Assembly (NCBI GenBank): GCA_905250025.1
Contig: CAJNOJ010000217.1
Coordinates: 1-64,000 of the forward strand
Length of the DNA stretch: 64,000 bases
Reading direction: 5' to 3'
Source of the DNA: Adineta ricciae
Lineage: Eukaryota; Rotifera; Eurotatoria; Adinetida; Adinetidae
Shown here: piece by piece, positions 32,884-46,442 of the stretch
Layout of the letters: every line of letters begins with the position of its first letter
Numbering within the stretch: position 1 is the first letter of the stretch
Program-made: the position numbers and the translations under genes
Notes under the pieces: generated by a model
What the model saw: the letters and a program-made list of their open reading frames with translations, nothing else
Databases searched by the model: none
What the model was told of the DNA's origin: nothing

Positions 32884-33418
32884 TCACATTACACAACAGC
32901 GTGAACAACAATTTCGTTCGTTGACAGGACCCCATGGAAAATTGGTTCCCTGAGGATCTTGCCATTCGACATATTGCCTCGCATCAGCGCAGATAACGTC
33001 TCCTGTCGTGCCATCCAGTAGGATCAACGCCGGGATGCCATTTACACCATATTTATATTCTAATTCTTGTTTTTTCTGCCTATCTCGATAGTCTAGTCTT
33101 AACCAAGGCATATGTTGATAATAATAATATGATGATGCTTCATCGTAGTCAGAACTGAGAAAAATGATCTCAAAGTTTTTCTCTCGTGCATATGTTTGAT
33201 AAAATGCAGCTAATTTCGGAGTGAAATTTTGACACGGTGGACACCTAAAAGAAAGGATTTTTCGATCCGATTGGAATGTAAAACTAGAATTCAGCATACC
33301 AATGAGCACTGAAATAGAGACCGATGATTTTCCGCTTGAAATCTTTGGAATCAAGATTAACTTCTTCATTGGATTTATTCAGAATATGTCCATCAAATAG
33401 TTTTGCTACACCAGTCAT
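32884..33418 (-). CDS. Nucleoredoxin/tryparedoxin-like protein with WCPPC and a CaaX-like end, block 1
   Basis: ATG at 33418 (MTGVAKLFDGHILNKSN), exon 1 33300-33418, intron 33245-33299, exon 2 33244 to stop TGA 32884-32886; about 157 residues. The intron splits the Trp of SAHWCPPCQNFTPKL, the WCPPC redox motif of nucleoredoxin and tryparedoxin. Also present are FEIIFLSSDYDEASSYYYY and the cis-proline loop YGVNGIPALILLD, and the family's typical FPWGP near the end. It should be a cytosolic thiol-disulphide oxidoreductase. The protein ends NCCSRCCVM: the last four residues fit a CaaX prenylation box with nearby palmitoylatable cysteines, suggesting membrane attachment (inference). The upstream 33419-33831 interval has a GAC microsatellite at about 33618-33634 and no gene. 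Confidence 0.85.
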
Positions 33419-33831
33419 GAAAGATACCTTTTGTGTATCACTACACACAGTTTACCCCATTGTTTTGTGCACATGTTTTTCGATTGTTCTAATAATCGAA
33501 GAGAACAAACGCCAACATCATCATATAGGTATTTCTCATAGATAAATCACATTATAAAAAAGAACAATCATTCAAGTATCGTTTGCATTTACATTCGCTG
33601 GATTTATACACTTATCATGACGACGACGACGACGACTATATACATACATAGTTTGACGAAGAGACCTTTTTATTGTAAATGAAGAAGATTTGTAAGATTA
33701 CATATGAGAATGTACGAAACAACATCGAATGTTTTGTTTTTCTTTAAATGTCTTTCATGTGTGTTTTGTCATTTGTTTGTGATATGTAAATCTAATGGAA
33801 AACATCTCAATTTGAATCAGTTCAAATGAAT

Positions 33832-36800
33832 TCAACATACTCGATTAAGTGCATCCAATAATTGATCAATACGATCAGGAAATCCTTCGATTGGATGGAA
33901 ATATTCATCCCGCATTGAAGTATCTCGTGCTTCATACACGTCTTCTTCCGTTGCTTTCTTCCAACCTAAAAATTCAAAATGCATCTTCATTTTTCGCACA
34001 TCAATCTCCTACCTATCCAATGTTGAAGTCTGTCCAACATGAACGAAAAGATTTCTTGATCATCACTTTGAAGATTCTGTCGACAGCGACGAAAACTTTC
34101 ATTAATAATCGTTAGGAACATACTCATGCAAACAAACACCACTAAAATGATGAATAAACTGAAACAGAACGGACCGAGAAATGCTGCTGCTCCACTCAGT
34201 TGATGTGCGTCGAATTTCATCAAAGTCATTTCAAACAACATTTGCGCTGTTCCCAATAAACTCGAACATTCCGGTAATTTCGATATGAATAAGAAATAAA
34301 ATAAACAAACAAACGACATATATACAATTGAGAACATAAACGCGAATGAGAGTAATTCTTTCTTCGCATCTTGAATTGTTTGAATAAACAAACACAGACG
34401 TTGACTATGTCGGCAAAGACGAACAAATTTAATTGTACCAAAGAAACAGCAGAATGCGTACAGATATGTTAAAGTATCATTGATATACGTAGCTAATTGT
34501 AAATTAATATAAACATAGCCATTCGTTTCGGAAAATAATTCACCAATGCGTTGACTCTCTTTGTATCGCCAAATGTAAATGCCAACACTTGTCCACGAAC
34601 AAGCAATGATACCGATATCAACGTATGCCCAAAATCGATAGAAATATTCCGACTTCAGTTCTAACAACGCACGGATTTCTTTCCACATAAAATAGACAAT
34701 CATAACCATATAGAAAATCACATAAACCAATTGAAAGATCGATGCAAATGCTAAAAATCGAAAAAAACAATGTAAACAAGAAATATGCGAGAAGTTTAAC
34801 AATACCATTGAAATTCATCGGTTCGAAACGAGCTGACGGTTCAATTGTACCAGTTGACAGAATTTCCGCTGCAAGACTAGCCGAAGTGTATAACTGAACA
34901 TTCGGATTGTATAAACTTAATTGAATGAGTATCATACGCGTGCGTTGATCAATCCAACCTAATGAATGAAGTTCAGATAAATTGCTTTGTAAATCCGACA
35001 ATCGACCGCGAAATTCGTAAACATAACCACCGCCTCCGTAAGTTCCATGATTTCCGACATAAACATATGTATCTAAATCTTTACTTGAAGCATACCTGAA
35101 TGCCTTCTCTATAGATGCACTAAATGTTTGTGTCGTTTGATTTTGCCATCCTGGTGCGTAAGACTTTTTGTCTTCTTTCGAGAAACTGTAATCGTATTCA
35201 CAAACGGAAATGATTTCATTGAATTGACTTGGACATAGTACTGAGTTAATACGCAATTGACGCATAGTTATCCAGCCGATTAATCGCGAGGATTTATCAT
35301 TCATGAATCCACTCAGATTGCGAGGCAATTCACCATTGTACCATTTTTGGGCACGAGTATTCGACACGAAACTGTTCTCTAACCAATTCCAATACTCATC
35401 TATTGTGGAAACCTAAATTTTTGCAGAACGCTTGCGAAAGAATAGCAAAAAACATAGGATACTAACCTTCGTATAATCCAAATCGTCTTGACGAGGGTTT
35501 AGAAGGAAACTTCGTAAATGTTTAACTTGGAAAAATGCATTCGATTGATAATTTGAGTAAGAAACAAGGTAGAGAAGTGATAGGAAGCACATATAAATAA
35601 GAGCTTCGCGAAGAACCGACCACATTTGAATTTCTTTCAAACGTCGTTTACGTGCACAGAGCACTTCGCTTTCGTTTAAACGATTTGCGCGAACTGTTCT
35701 TTGAGAAGTATCTAACAAGTTATCCTACGGAAAATCTCAGATACAAATTTACTAATTCTATACACGAACTAACCTTCATCGAATGAAGATATTCTTCATC
35801 TGTATCCAAATGAATGTGTTCATCATCTAGGTATCCATCTGCTTCTTTATCATCATCGGATTTTCGACAAAAGTACGCAAAGATGATTACCAGGCATAGA
35901 CTCTATTATACAAAAACATGTCTGCTTGAAAAAGAAGCTTTAAATCATACTTTTAATGGTTGCGTTAGTAGTATTGAAGAGAAGAGTCCACTTAAGATAG
36001 ATATTAACCATTTTTGAGTCTTCTCGTCTCCAAACTCGATTCCACGAGCAATGATGAAAACGGCTGACACACCAGCTAAGGCGACACACAGCGCATATGC
36101 GATAAATATCCACCACCAAGCGAATGTAAATCCTAATTTTCGTTTCTTTCGTGGTTGATCGATATTGGTTTCGCTTAACGGTGAATTCATTTTGTACAAA
36201 GCTTCACGTAATGGTGACATTTGATTTCGACGAGGACGGAGACGTCGAAACAGCTGAACGAGCAATAAACTGGGAACTAGTGCCATCAGCTCCACAATGA
36301 TACCGATAATAACCTGAAAACAGGAATAGATCAAGCAAAAATGAACAGAATTATACAGACCTGTTCGAATGTTAGAGAGAATGAACCAATTCTTATTCCA
36401 ACGCTGTTCATGGCGGTGTTTGTTTTTGCTTCATTAGTCAAATCGTAGTACATGATATTCAAAAACATCGATACCATAATTAAAACAAAACAACATGTAC
36501 AACGTTGAACGCGAGTGAATTTACTCGACGGTGGACGAGAAAAGATGGAAAACCATAAATGACTATCCGATATGCTATGGTACGATTTCTTTGCTAAGAC
36601 GTAGGAGAATGTGCTTTTCTCCATTTCAGTTGCTATTGGTAGCAGACGTTCGATCTTTCCATCATCTTTCTCGACAGCGAGCCATCGTTGACAAATGAAA
36701 TGGAACTTCTGCATGGTTTGGAGATCCCGAATGATCAAATATTTCAAAAACCATGACGATGACGAACCTTTGCCGCTGTTGTCATGCCAAATGCGGATGC

Positions 36801-38093
36801 AATTCAGCAATCCGAGGGATTTTGGAACGCTCATGATGAATGCGTCGATTCCACCAGTCTGAAGGATCTTTCGACGCGGGTCGGAAAGTGTTCGAACATT
36901 CGTCGCATCATCATCACCCGAGAGTACAAAATGAACCTATTGATAAACGAAATAACGAATCACGCTTGGGAATTAATTCACATTTTACCTTCGAATTCGT
37001 TCCGGCGTTATTTCTCTGACCAGTAAAGACGATAATCTGATAGAAGTATCCATCTTCTTTGCTATTATCAGGTAATGGTGTGACACCCAATTTTTCCAAG
37101 TCTTTCTTGTCTTTATACCGTGCGTAAATAACTAAAAGAATGTAAATCACTGCTACACAGATAATCGTCAAATAAATCGTTTTATTTCGAACAAAATCTG
37201 CATTGGCAAACACATAACTCCAATTGACTGCATCTGGTACCGCGCGAAAACCGCTGGTAAATGTAGTCAGATGAGTGGAGTAACATTGGGTGGCATAATG
37301 ATTGGTTTGTGATCCAACAATGACTCCATCGGAATTCCATTGGTTGTTTGCATCCATATAGTAACAACCCGATGTGTAAAAACGAATTTGATAGTTGGAT
37401 TGAAATGAAAATCGCTCGTTTGTTATCGGAGGAGTTGACATTGAAGAATTGTGACAAAAATCTTGTATTTCAGTTGTATTCAGTTCTCTTAAACCAAATA
37501 CCACCGACTGATGATCGTCTGTGTGTTGGTTGTCAATAAAATACGTGTACAGACTATCATTATTCAAATCTGTAAACAGATAAACTTATATTTTCATCCG
37601 TGATCAGCTAGAACTGTACTTACTTGCAGAACAGAGTACAGTCCATCCATCGATGTTATTCGTTGATGCATTCAATTGCGGTATTTGATCAAATTTATAA
37701 ATCAATAAGTAGGAAATATTGCTTGTTATTGGATGGATTTCTACATGAACGGAAACTGACAGAGGATCGGAGAGATTGACGTAGTGAAACGAGAACAATT
37801 GATTGTGAGCTGTTGAATTCGTTAGTGCAGTCACGTTTTGCATTGTCATCACTGGAATAATCGTATTTGGATCACGCGGGATAAAGATCTCAATCGGATT
37901 GGTTGAATTCGCCTTAATTTCCACTTTGTTTCCATATTGATCGAGAACAGAAAGTGACACTGATCTCGACAGATTTGTGTTTGTTGTCTGGGTTTTTGCA
38001 TTACCAAAGGATGCAAGTGGTTCTAGCATTGACTGTAGAAAAGGATAAGAAGAAGACTAGTTGGAGAAAAGCGATACTTACTCGAAGTGAAAC
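33832..38093 (-). CDS. Polycystin-1-like receptor/channel B, 3' half only (block 1)
   Basis: Stop TGA at 33832-33834; the 5' end is cut at the N at 38094. Exons encode, in order from 38.03 kb: MLEPLASFGNAKTQ and the pre-GPS region; GPS-type CYSTHLTTFTSGF (37.28 kb); PLAT with FYQIIVFTGQRNNAG; the first membrane segment CTCCFVLIMVSMFLNIMYYD; then the membrane domain with TOP-like SYAPGWQNQT; the channel segments IIACSWTSVGIYIWRYKES and LLGTAQMLFEMTLMKFDAH; and a short tail ending LLDALNRVC. Its last 171 bases (37923-38093) are identical to 56661-56831, where the missing 5' half continues, so the complete gene is probably this piece plus 56832-61213. Confidence 0.85.
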
Positions 38094-38094
38094 N
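38094..38094. other. Scaffold join (single N) making a chimeric gene
   Basis: Left of the N is gene B sequence (an exon end reading VSLR followed by a GTAAGT donor on the minus strand). Right of it is gene A-type sequence equivalent to 18423. A frame that crosses the N joins two different paralogues and is not a real protein. Confidence 0.9.
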
Positions 38095-41000
38095 CAGTTG
38101 ATTTGGCTTCATTTGTCAAGTCATAGTACATGATATTGAGAAACATTGAAACAAACAACAGAACAAAACAACATGTGCATCGTTGAACACGAGTAAATTG
38201 AGTGGATGGTGGACGCGAAAAGATCGAAAGCCAAAGATGACCATCAGACACGCTGTGATAGGTTCGTTTTGTCAAAACGAATGAGAACTGACTCTTTTCC
38301 ATATCACTTGCAACATGCAGAACACGTTCGATCTTCCCATCATCTTTCTCAACTGCAAACCATCGTTGACAGATGAAATGAAACTTTTGCATTGTTTGAA
38401 GATCACGAATGATAATATATTTCAGGAACCACGACGAAGATGAACTTTTGCCACTGTTGTCATGCCAAATGCGAATGCAATTCAGTAATCCCAATGACTT
38501 GGGAACGCTCATGAGGAATGCATCAACTCCACCACGCTGCAGAATGTAACGATGAGGATCAGCCAATGTTCGAATGTGAGTGTCATTCTCATCACCATGA
38601 ATGACAAAATGTACATTCGATTTCGTTCCAGCATCTCGTCGTTGGCCAGTGAACACAATTATCTGATAGAAATAGTTGTCGTTCTTGTTATTATCGGGCA
38701 AGATTGTAACACCTAGTTTCTCCACGTCTTTTTTGTCGTAGTACCGTGCATAAATAGTCAGAAGTACATAGATCACACAAACAACAATCACTGTTAAATA
38801 GATGGTTTTGTTTTTCATGAAATCAGCATTGGCGAACACATAACTCCAGTTGACTGTTTTAGGTAAAATAACCAATCCACCTGCAAATGATGTCAGATGG
38901 GTGGAATAACATTGTGTTTGACTGTAATCGGTCAACGGTCCAACGACGAGTCCATCTGACTTCCATTGTTGATTTGCATCGAGATAATAACAGCCAGATG
39001 TGTAGATTCTGAGTCCATAGTCTGCGGTGAAGTTGAATGGTTGATCTGTGATGGGAGGAACAGAAAGTGGTATGTTTGAACAATGTTGAGTGATTTCAGT
39101 TGCATTGAGCTCTCTCAAACCAAATATGATCGACTGATGACCGTTTGTTTGTTGATTATCGACATAATAAGTGTACACACTATCATTTGTGAGATTAGAA
39201 GGACAAAAAAGTGTCCATCCATCGATGTGATTGATTGAAGTATTAAGTTGTGGTGTTTGATCGAAACGGTAGACAAACAAGTAAGCGAGACTCGTGCTCG
39301 ATGGTTCGATCTCCCAATGAACTGACACTGCTAGTGATGGTGACAAGCTCAAATAATTCAGATGGAAGAGCAGTTGATGAGGAGAAGTGGAGTTGAGTGA
39401 TGTGACATTCTGACGGATCATTGGTGGAATGATGAGATTGGGATCACGAGGAATGATAACTTCGATTGACTGATTGTTTGCTGCATGAATTGAAACTTCA
39501 TTTTGATCTTGATCAAGAATGGAGAATGAAAGTGATCGGGAGAGATTGTTGTTGAATGTTGATTTGGAGTTCCCAAAGGATGCCAATGGCTCCATCATTG
39601 ACTATATATAGAACAACAGTACAATCATTCGACTGAATATCACATTTAAACTCACTCGAATGGAGATCTTCTCGTTCGTGCCTAGATAAGCTGTGAAATT
39701 GTTGGGCAGCTGCACTTGACCATTTCCAATAACCTTTGTGAATTGATTTGCAAGCGATTGAGAGGATTTAGTCTCTAATGTCATGATCACTTGTGATGTT
39801 TTAAGAGTGAAGTTTTGTCCAATATTGAGATTGATATTCAATGTTGAAGTCAACAACGAGGTCAACTCAGTCATTTGACTACTGATTTGTCCAGCTAATT
39901 GTTGCTGATAGTAGATGTTGCGATTTTTTTGTATCGTTTCCAATGAGAAATCATCACCATCAGCAAACAAATCTAGATATCTCATCACAATAGAACTATG
40001 AATGAAAGAAGTAATATTTTACTCGGATTGGCCCAAGCTAGTTCAACATCTGTGTCATAATCATCAGGAAACTTGGTAGCTCGAGAAGAGTCTAAATCGA
40101 GAATTGTTGTCCGTTCTTGTAATGCACCATTAACTGCCTAAAATACGCAGAAAATAGTTTCGATTAATGTGTAGCACCAGTAACTAACGCTGATAAGATT
40201 CGTAGCACATTGAAAAAGATCAGTTGATGCTAATTGGACATCTTCATATGCAATACTTGTTTGCATTGAATTCAAAGTCAGTGCTAACTGATAACATCGA
40301 CTCGATATACTCGCCTAGAAAACACAGTTAAACTTCGAAGAGAGAGAATGTCAAAAATAGATCATACCAAAGTTGTTCTCGTCAGTTCATTGGTTGATTT
40401 TGTGAATTGAGCTAATACTGACGCTTGTAGTTTGATACTGTTTGATGTTGTGATAGGTAAATTGGCAAGAAATTCCATTAAATACTCTCGAACTGATGCC
40501 CGAGAGTTCAACTGTATGTTCAACTGCTCCAATACTGTTTGATTAAATGGTGCGTACGCTGTCTGTGGCTTACTCAGAGTATTCAACGATGAGATGAGAA
40601 TATTCGCAGCTGGAACACCATCTAGTAGAAAGAGGAACTCGTCAATTGATATGGCATTTATGGTTTCAATATTTACTCGAAATGGCTTGACCAAGATCGT
40701 TATCGCTTATTTGATTGAATTGTTGTGACACTGAAGTCATCAATTGGCTAACAAGATTTTGGTTTCCACTCGCAAGCAATTGGATTATTGGATTGGTCGT
40801 ACCTCGTGATGTTGAATTTTGAATATCAAGTATTAAGTTGGTGATTGCTGTAGTATCTGGAAGTACAGTCACCGATGACACATTCGTTTCAGCGATGCAA
40901 TTCGATTCATCTCGAACGTGAACCAACAAGTGAAGCAATGACGTTTGATTATCTCCGACTGGTAGCTGTACTTGGAATATTGATGCTACCGAAAAGGCAA

Positions 41001-44000
41001 CGATCGTTTTCTCCGTTGGATCGTTTGTCCATCCTAGTCGAGAAAAAAAATCAACATTCCATTTGAAGACGAAGGATATCCTAACAACATACCATAGAGA
41101 GTGTAATCTTTTATTGAATCTTCATCAGACCAGTTTGGGCACGAAATGGTGAACGAAGTGCTCGTCGTCCCATTGAGAGGATTGATCAAGCATGAACCGT
41201 TCTGGGGTGGTTGATTGACAACAAAATTGAGTGAACTTGAACTAATTTCTGACGTGAATCGATACACAGCTTCAAATTGCCAAAGTTTTATTTGTGGATT
41301 AGACAAGAATAATTGATTTGTGGCAGTGAAATTACTCGTATTAACTCCTATAATTAACAGTCAAACTTCTTCTACAAATGAGAAAAGAAGCGATGTATCA
41401 TCTTACCGAAAAACCAGACATTTTCATAGAAAGTTGTTTGATTATACAGCGTCCATTTAGTGAAATTCGCCGATGAGTTCACCGCGCTGTAGTACACATT
41501 CCATGTTATATTTTGGATTGTTGAACAATTTCGAAAACAAGTGGAAAACAGAGCAACTTGTGTTGTTGGATTGACCAATTGAAATTCTAAGTTTGGTTGA
41601 CACATTGTCCATATGACACAACTACAATTATGTAGATGAACTGTGTGAAAGGCAAGAAAAAAGTAACAATCTACCCAATCAAAACCATCTGTGGTCGAGT
41701 ATCTTCCACTTTGACAAGAACATAGCCAGTAGCTTGAAGAGAAGAATTACGACGATTTTCCATCTGAACCATAAACTGATATGTTCGATTGGATCGAAGA
41801 GAATTAGCAAGTATTGTTATTGATGAGTTAAAAGAGTTATCAAAACGCCATCCTTTTCTATTGGACAAACAAGATGGATTCGAGAAATCATTTCTCATGT
41901 CGTCAATAGTTAACAGCGATCCCTGCAGGTTTGGAAACATTGATGAACCATAGATTCGACAATAGTATTTGTATTTCCAGCTCTGCAAAGACACTAAGAA
42001 GATAAAAAGAATGGACAACTTTCATATCCAAGCCTACTGATGCATTGAATGTATAACCATCTGGATCAACAGAATAACTTCCAGGATCTAGTTGGAGATC
42101 TTGTCGGTTGCCACGTGTAATTATAGATGTTCCATACGGAACTAAATTTGCTGTTATGCCTGATTGAGTTATTTGAATATAAGCGACTTCGGAAGAAGAT
42201 AAGCTTGGTATTTGCGTCATTTTTACCGTAAGCGTAAATTCATATAGGCCGTAAGGTAAAATTCGTGCAGGAACATATAGCTCAGTGAATGTCGTTGGTA
42301 TCTGAGAGTTCGGAGGAACTTGTTGTAAACAAGACGAACTGCAATTTTTAATTGTCCACTGGGTAATCATCGATAATGAAATGTTACAATTCAGTTGTAT
42401 GAGCGAAACTATCGAAAAGTCTTGACTACGACGAAATTGCTTTGGTGATGATGGTGTTGATGCACCAGGAATGAGTGTTATACTCGGCGAAAAACAACCT
42501 AAACAAGTACAATATGAGCTGAAATTATGTTTTCCATAAATTAACTCTCTGTTTAGAATATGGTGCAGTTATCACACTGTTATTATTTGCGTAGTTGTGT
42601 TAGTATACGCTTAGGAGCATATTTTTCATGAATGAAATTATTGCAATTAGCAAACCTGGTGGAGTTGTTAGAGTGGATCGACTCATTGGCGTTTGTACTT
42701 GTGTGGTGGATGGAACAACTGTTGTTTGTATTCTTGCTGTTGTACCTGTTGAAAAAAAATAGACGATCAGTGAAAAAAACTTCAGTATTTCATAAAAATG
42801 TTTTTGAGTTCCTAGTCAAGATTACTGTATAAGAGGAAAATCAAAGCTAATTTCTACTCATATATGAAAATATATTTCTGAGTTTGTGTTTTTGTAGCAT
42901 AAACCAGGTCCAATATGCTTTCATAAATAATTAATTTTTCCTCTTCGGAACGGATAAATATTCAAACAGCTGTGCGTTCCTATACTTGTACAATGACACG
43001 ATTCATAGTTTACTTTTCTAGAAGGTATAGCTCAACGCCTTTAGTTTGTGTAGTAGTTAGTGTTTTTCATTAGAACTATTGAATCAGTTGATATACAAGT
43101 AGCTATCCACAGCGTTTTCTCCGAGACTAAACAGTCAGACTGACAACTCATTCGTCATAACAAACAAAAAGTATTAAATTATCTAGTGCTGGGCATGCTG
43201 AAGATCAATGTTTTCATATTGCTATAATTCGTCATCGCAGAAAATAATGTAGATTTCAAAAAAGGACCGATGAGATTCATAGGAAAAACATGAGCCACTC
43301 TCTGAAACGAAAGCTCATACTATAGTAACCGCAATCATGCATTGTTTTATCGTTGTATATGCTCTTATTATAAACCAAATTCATGGTTTACCTTTTGTCC
43401 AATTGCCTGGTTCATCAGTACAGTAACGTAAACTACAAACTGGAGGTGCAATCAACTCATACACATAGTACCATCCACAGTTAGTCACGGAGATAGTAGT
43501 GTTCCAAGTGCAATTGCTACCACTCCACGCAAAACATACAGGTCCACTTGTGGTTGTATTCACAGTAATCGGCATATTTCCAGAATACCATCCAGGTGCA
43601 TGAGTTTGACATTGATACTTTGCAACTGCGCTAGTGGGAATTGTTGAGCCACCTGAACCAACAAAACGCACCCACACTGGAGTAGAACTGAAAATACTTG
43701 TATCACAGCCGGGTGATCCGCTGGAAGTCACGTTGATACTTCTTGTAGGATCGTTGATCAAAGTATAATTGTAGCATTGAGGAGACACTATCGGTGTATT
43801 TGACGTTGGAGCTCAACAGAACAGAGGATTCATTCAGAAGTATCAATACAGAATATGATTCTTTACCTGGAGTTGTAGGTTCAGTCCAATTAGTTGGTTC
43901 ATCAGTACAGTAACGTAAACTACAAACTGGAGGTGCAACCAACTCATACACATAGTACCATCCACAGTTAGTCACGGAGATAGTAGTGCTCCAAGAACAA

Positions 44001-45868
44001 GTGCTACTGCCCCACGCAAAACATACAGGTCCACTTGTGGTTGTATTCACAGTAATCGGCATGTTTCCAGAATACCAGCCAGGTGCATCAGTTTGACATC
44101 GATAGTTTGCAACTGTGCTCGTGGGAATTTTTGAGCCACCTGAACCGACAAAACGCACCCACATCGGAGTAGAACTGAAAATGTTTTGGTCACAGGCGGA
44201 AGATCCATTCGAAGTCACGTTGATACTTCTTGTAGGATCATTGATCAAAGTATAATTGTAGCATTGATGAGACGCTATCGGTGTGCTTGATGTTATAGCT
44301 GGAAGGAAAAATGATAATTGTGCGTAGATATAAGGACGGATAAGCTGATCAGTGAAAGTAAGATGGGAGAAAGAACCTTGTGAAGACTATTGTCAATTAA
44401 ACATCTAAATATTCCTTGCACAATTTTCGGTTTTTTAGCTGCATTCGGCTGCCGAATTTCCGTTTTTTTTCTACATATACAGCGCGGATTTTGAGTAATA
44501 TCACTAGAAATGGTCTTAAACTATAGTATAACACAACTTTGAAAGGTTTTTAATGATCTATTAAAATATTCTCACATCACAAAAAAGTGCCCTTTTTTCG
44601 GCACTTTGTTGGTATAGTAACAAGGATCATTGTGAGGTTTTCCTTTGATAAGTAATAGGGGATGCCTCAAAGGATCATCAGAATTAACTTTTAATGAACC
44701 TGGACCTTACTGCTGATGTGTGTCACCCAAACGAAAAACTATAAAGATCATACTTGACCCATGTTATCTGGGTGAAAATTCTTTTTGGCCTCACTCAACA
44801 GTTCTCATCGCTGTATATGCGTTTAGATTACCCTTAATTTCTATTTATGTGGTTAGTTCTTTCTTAACTTCACAAAAGCTCCCTTCGACCGTGAAGAATT
44901 AAAGGAGGTGTGCATCTTAGGAAGGTTTCATCGGGAATGATGTCGATATATATGCTTACAATACATAGACTGTTCGTATAAAGGAATAATAACTATATGT
45001 ATTTGAAACAGTACCGATGGAAACCCTATAGTCGTTCGTAAATGTACCGTGAGGAGGATTATTTGCATATTTATGAATCAATTCCACTTTTCATCGCTAT
45101 TTTACAATTGAGAGTGAAAAATTATCATTGTTGCCTCACGCAAAATGGAATGATTCTCAGCGAACTATTCATTTTCAATGTGCTTTTTGTTCTCTACAGG
45201 AGACAACATTATAGATATGACGGATTGACCGTCGAAGTTCAACATAATTCCTTCATTATAACTTCTAGCTGTTTCTATATCGATTTTTTCACACACGAAA
45301 GCTTGCTTAGTCAGTACATGTTCATTTATAGAGATTTCATTATATATGACTGTTCGCAGTACTTTTTTTCGAATGAAAACTGAATTCTCGCGAACAAGAC
45401 AAAAAGCTCGTAGTATCCTTACTCTCGTTGGGAGCAGATATTTTTTGCATCCTAAGACAATAAACTAGAACGTAGTGCGATTGATTCTATTGGTAAACAT
45501 TATAGTATTTAATTCACAAAAAAATCAGCCGTAGTTAATACTTATTTCAAAATTATAAACACACTCGTGACCGATTGATTAAGTTTCTGAAACTTAATCG
45601 GAAGGAATTTCTCGAGATATTTTAGCTCAAAAAATTCTATGAATATCATGAAGTTTGCAACAACGTATGGATGTCTAAGATTCTCATTGAATTCAATATT
45701 GTGCGAGGTGATGTGCGAACTGTTAACGCCAGAATGTTCAGTTTTTCAGCAGAAAAAGAGAAATAATGAGAGAGCTCTCTGGAGTTTTTTTTAATATTCC
45801 TTTCCCGAGACAAGTTGTATGCTCATTATAATAGTCCATAGTTTCGAAGCCATAGTGGAACATCTCAT
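38095..45868 (-). CDS. Polycystin-1-like receptor A', 5' part only (block 2)
   Basis: The allele or near-copy of gene A, cut at 38095, so all membrane segments after the first and the whole channel are missing here. The signal-peptide exon at about 45807-45868 reads MASKLWTIIMSIQLVSG from ATG 45853, but the donor is GAAAGG instead of GTAAGG. D8C exons lie at 43867-44298 and 43392-43811, the second ending EPGNWTKG without the TGA seen in block 1. A Ser/Thr linker exon, REJ-type exons (42.4-40.4 kb), GPS CYSTHLTSFAGG and PLAT follow, ending NEAKST at the N. Most exons are more than 95% identical to gene A. Confidence 0.8.
44465..45029. other. 0.57-kb insertion/deletion difference in the gene A' first intron
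   Basis: Block 1 goes directly from the CATTCGGCTGCCG region to TCGTTCGCAAATGTACCG, while here about 565 extra bases lie between the equivalents. No clear terminal inverted repeats, target duplication or coding capacity were found, so it could be a small non-autonomous element or sequence deleted from block 1. A perfect short hairpin AAAAAAGTGCC...GGCACTTT occurs near 44582-44605. Confidence 0.5.
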
Positions 45869-46442
45869 TTCACGCGTTCTCAGCAAGGCGATTTTTAAAA
45901 AGGAGCGATAGTTTGCGCTCAGTAAACACAAGAAAATCAGATGCATGAACATAAACGGTCATAGTTTATATAGTTCTCTCCTTCGACTGATTACTTATCC
46001 ATTTTTGAAAAAGACCTTCTAGCTCTTGCAAACACCGTCCTGGAAATAAATTTTTTCTTAAACTAGAACTATTGCCAAACACCATCGTGTAGGGATAAAA
46101 TCATCCTGCATGTTTTACTAATTTTTAGGAATATGTGAGACTAATTTTTGTTGGATTGTAACTGACTTTCGTATTCCTTGTGTAAACCGAATATTTCAAT
46201 ACCTTGTTTAAACAAAAGAAAAAGAAAAGGCCTGATATAAAAATATTTGCAGAGTAAACACTGAATTGACTTTGGTTCTCTTTATTTACGGTCCCGCAAC
46301 TGTCTATTCAAAAATCACCCTTCCACATATTTCAAATTCTGTAAGGATTGCTCGGAAAGAAAAGTTTTTCTTACAAGCTGGTACTGTCAACGAATTTGTT
46401 ATTGCTGATGTTGAACTCGAAATGTTAAATACCCAGAATTTC

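Larger units (their letters stand above)
18423..38093. repeat. First copy of a block present twice in the window
   Basis: This block runs from inside gene A to inside gene B and is collinear with 38095-56659. The offset between matching positions falls from about 19672 at the left to about 18498 at the right because of indels (notably a solo LTR present only here and a 0.4-kb stretch missing in the other). The blocks differ by a few percent at the base level and keep the same gene order and strand. Confidence 0.9.

Noticed and set aside
38078..39598. Open frame running across the N at 38094
   Set aside because: It fuses gene A' to gene B at a scaffold gap. The joined protein is an artefact.
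44582..44605. Hairpin AAAAAAGTGCC...GGCACTTT as a bacterial-type terminator
   Set aside because: The setting is a eukaryotic intron; a rho-independent terminator has no meaning here.
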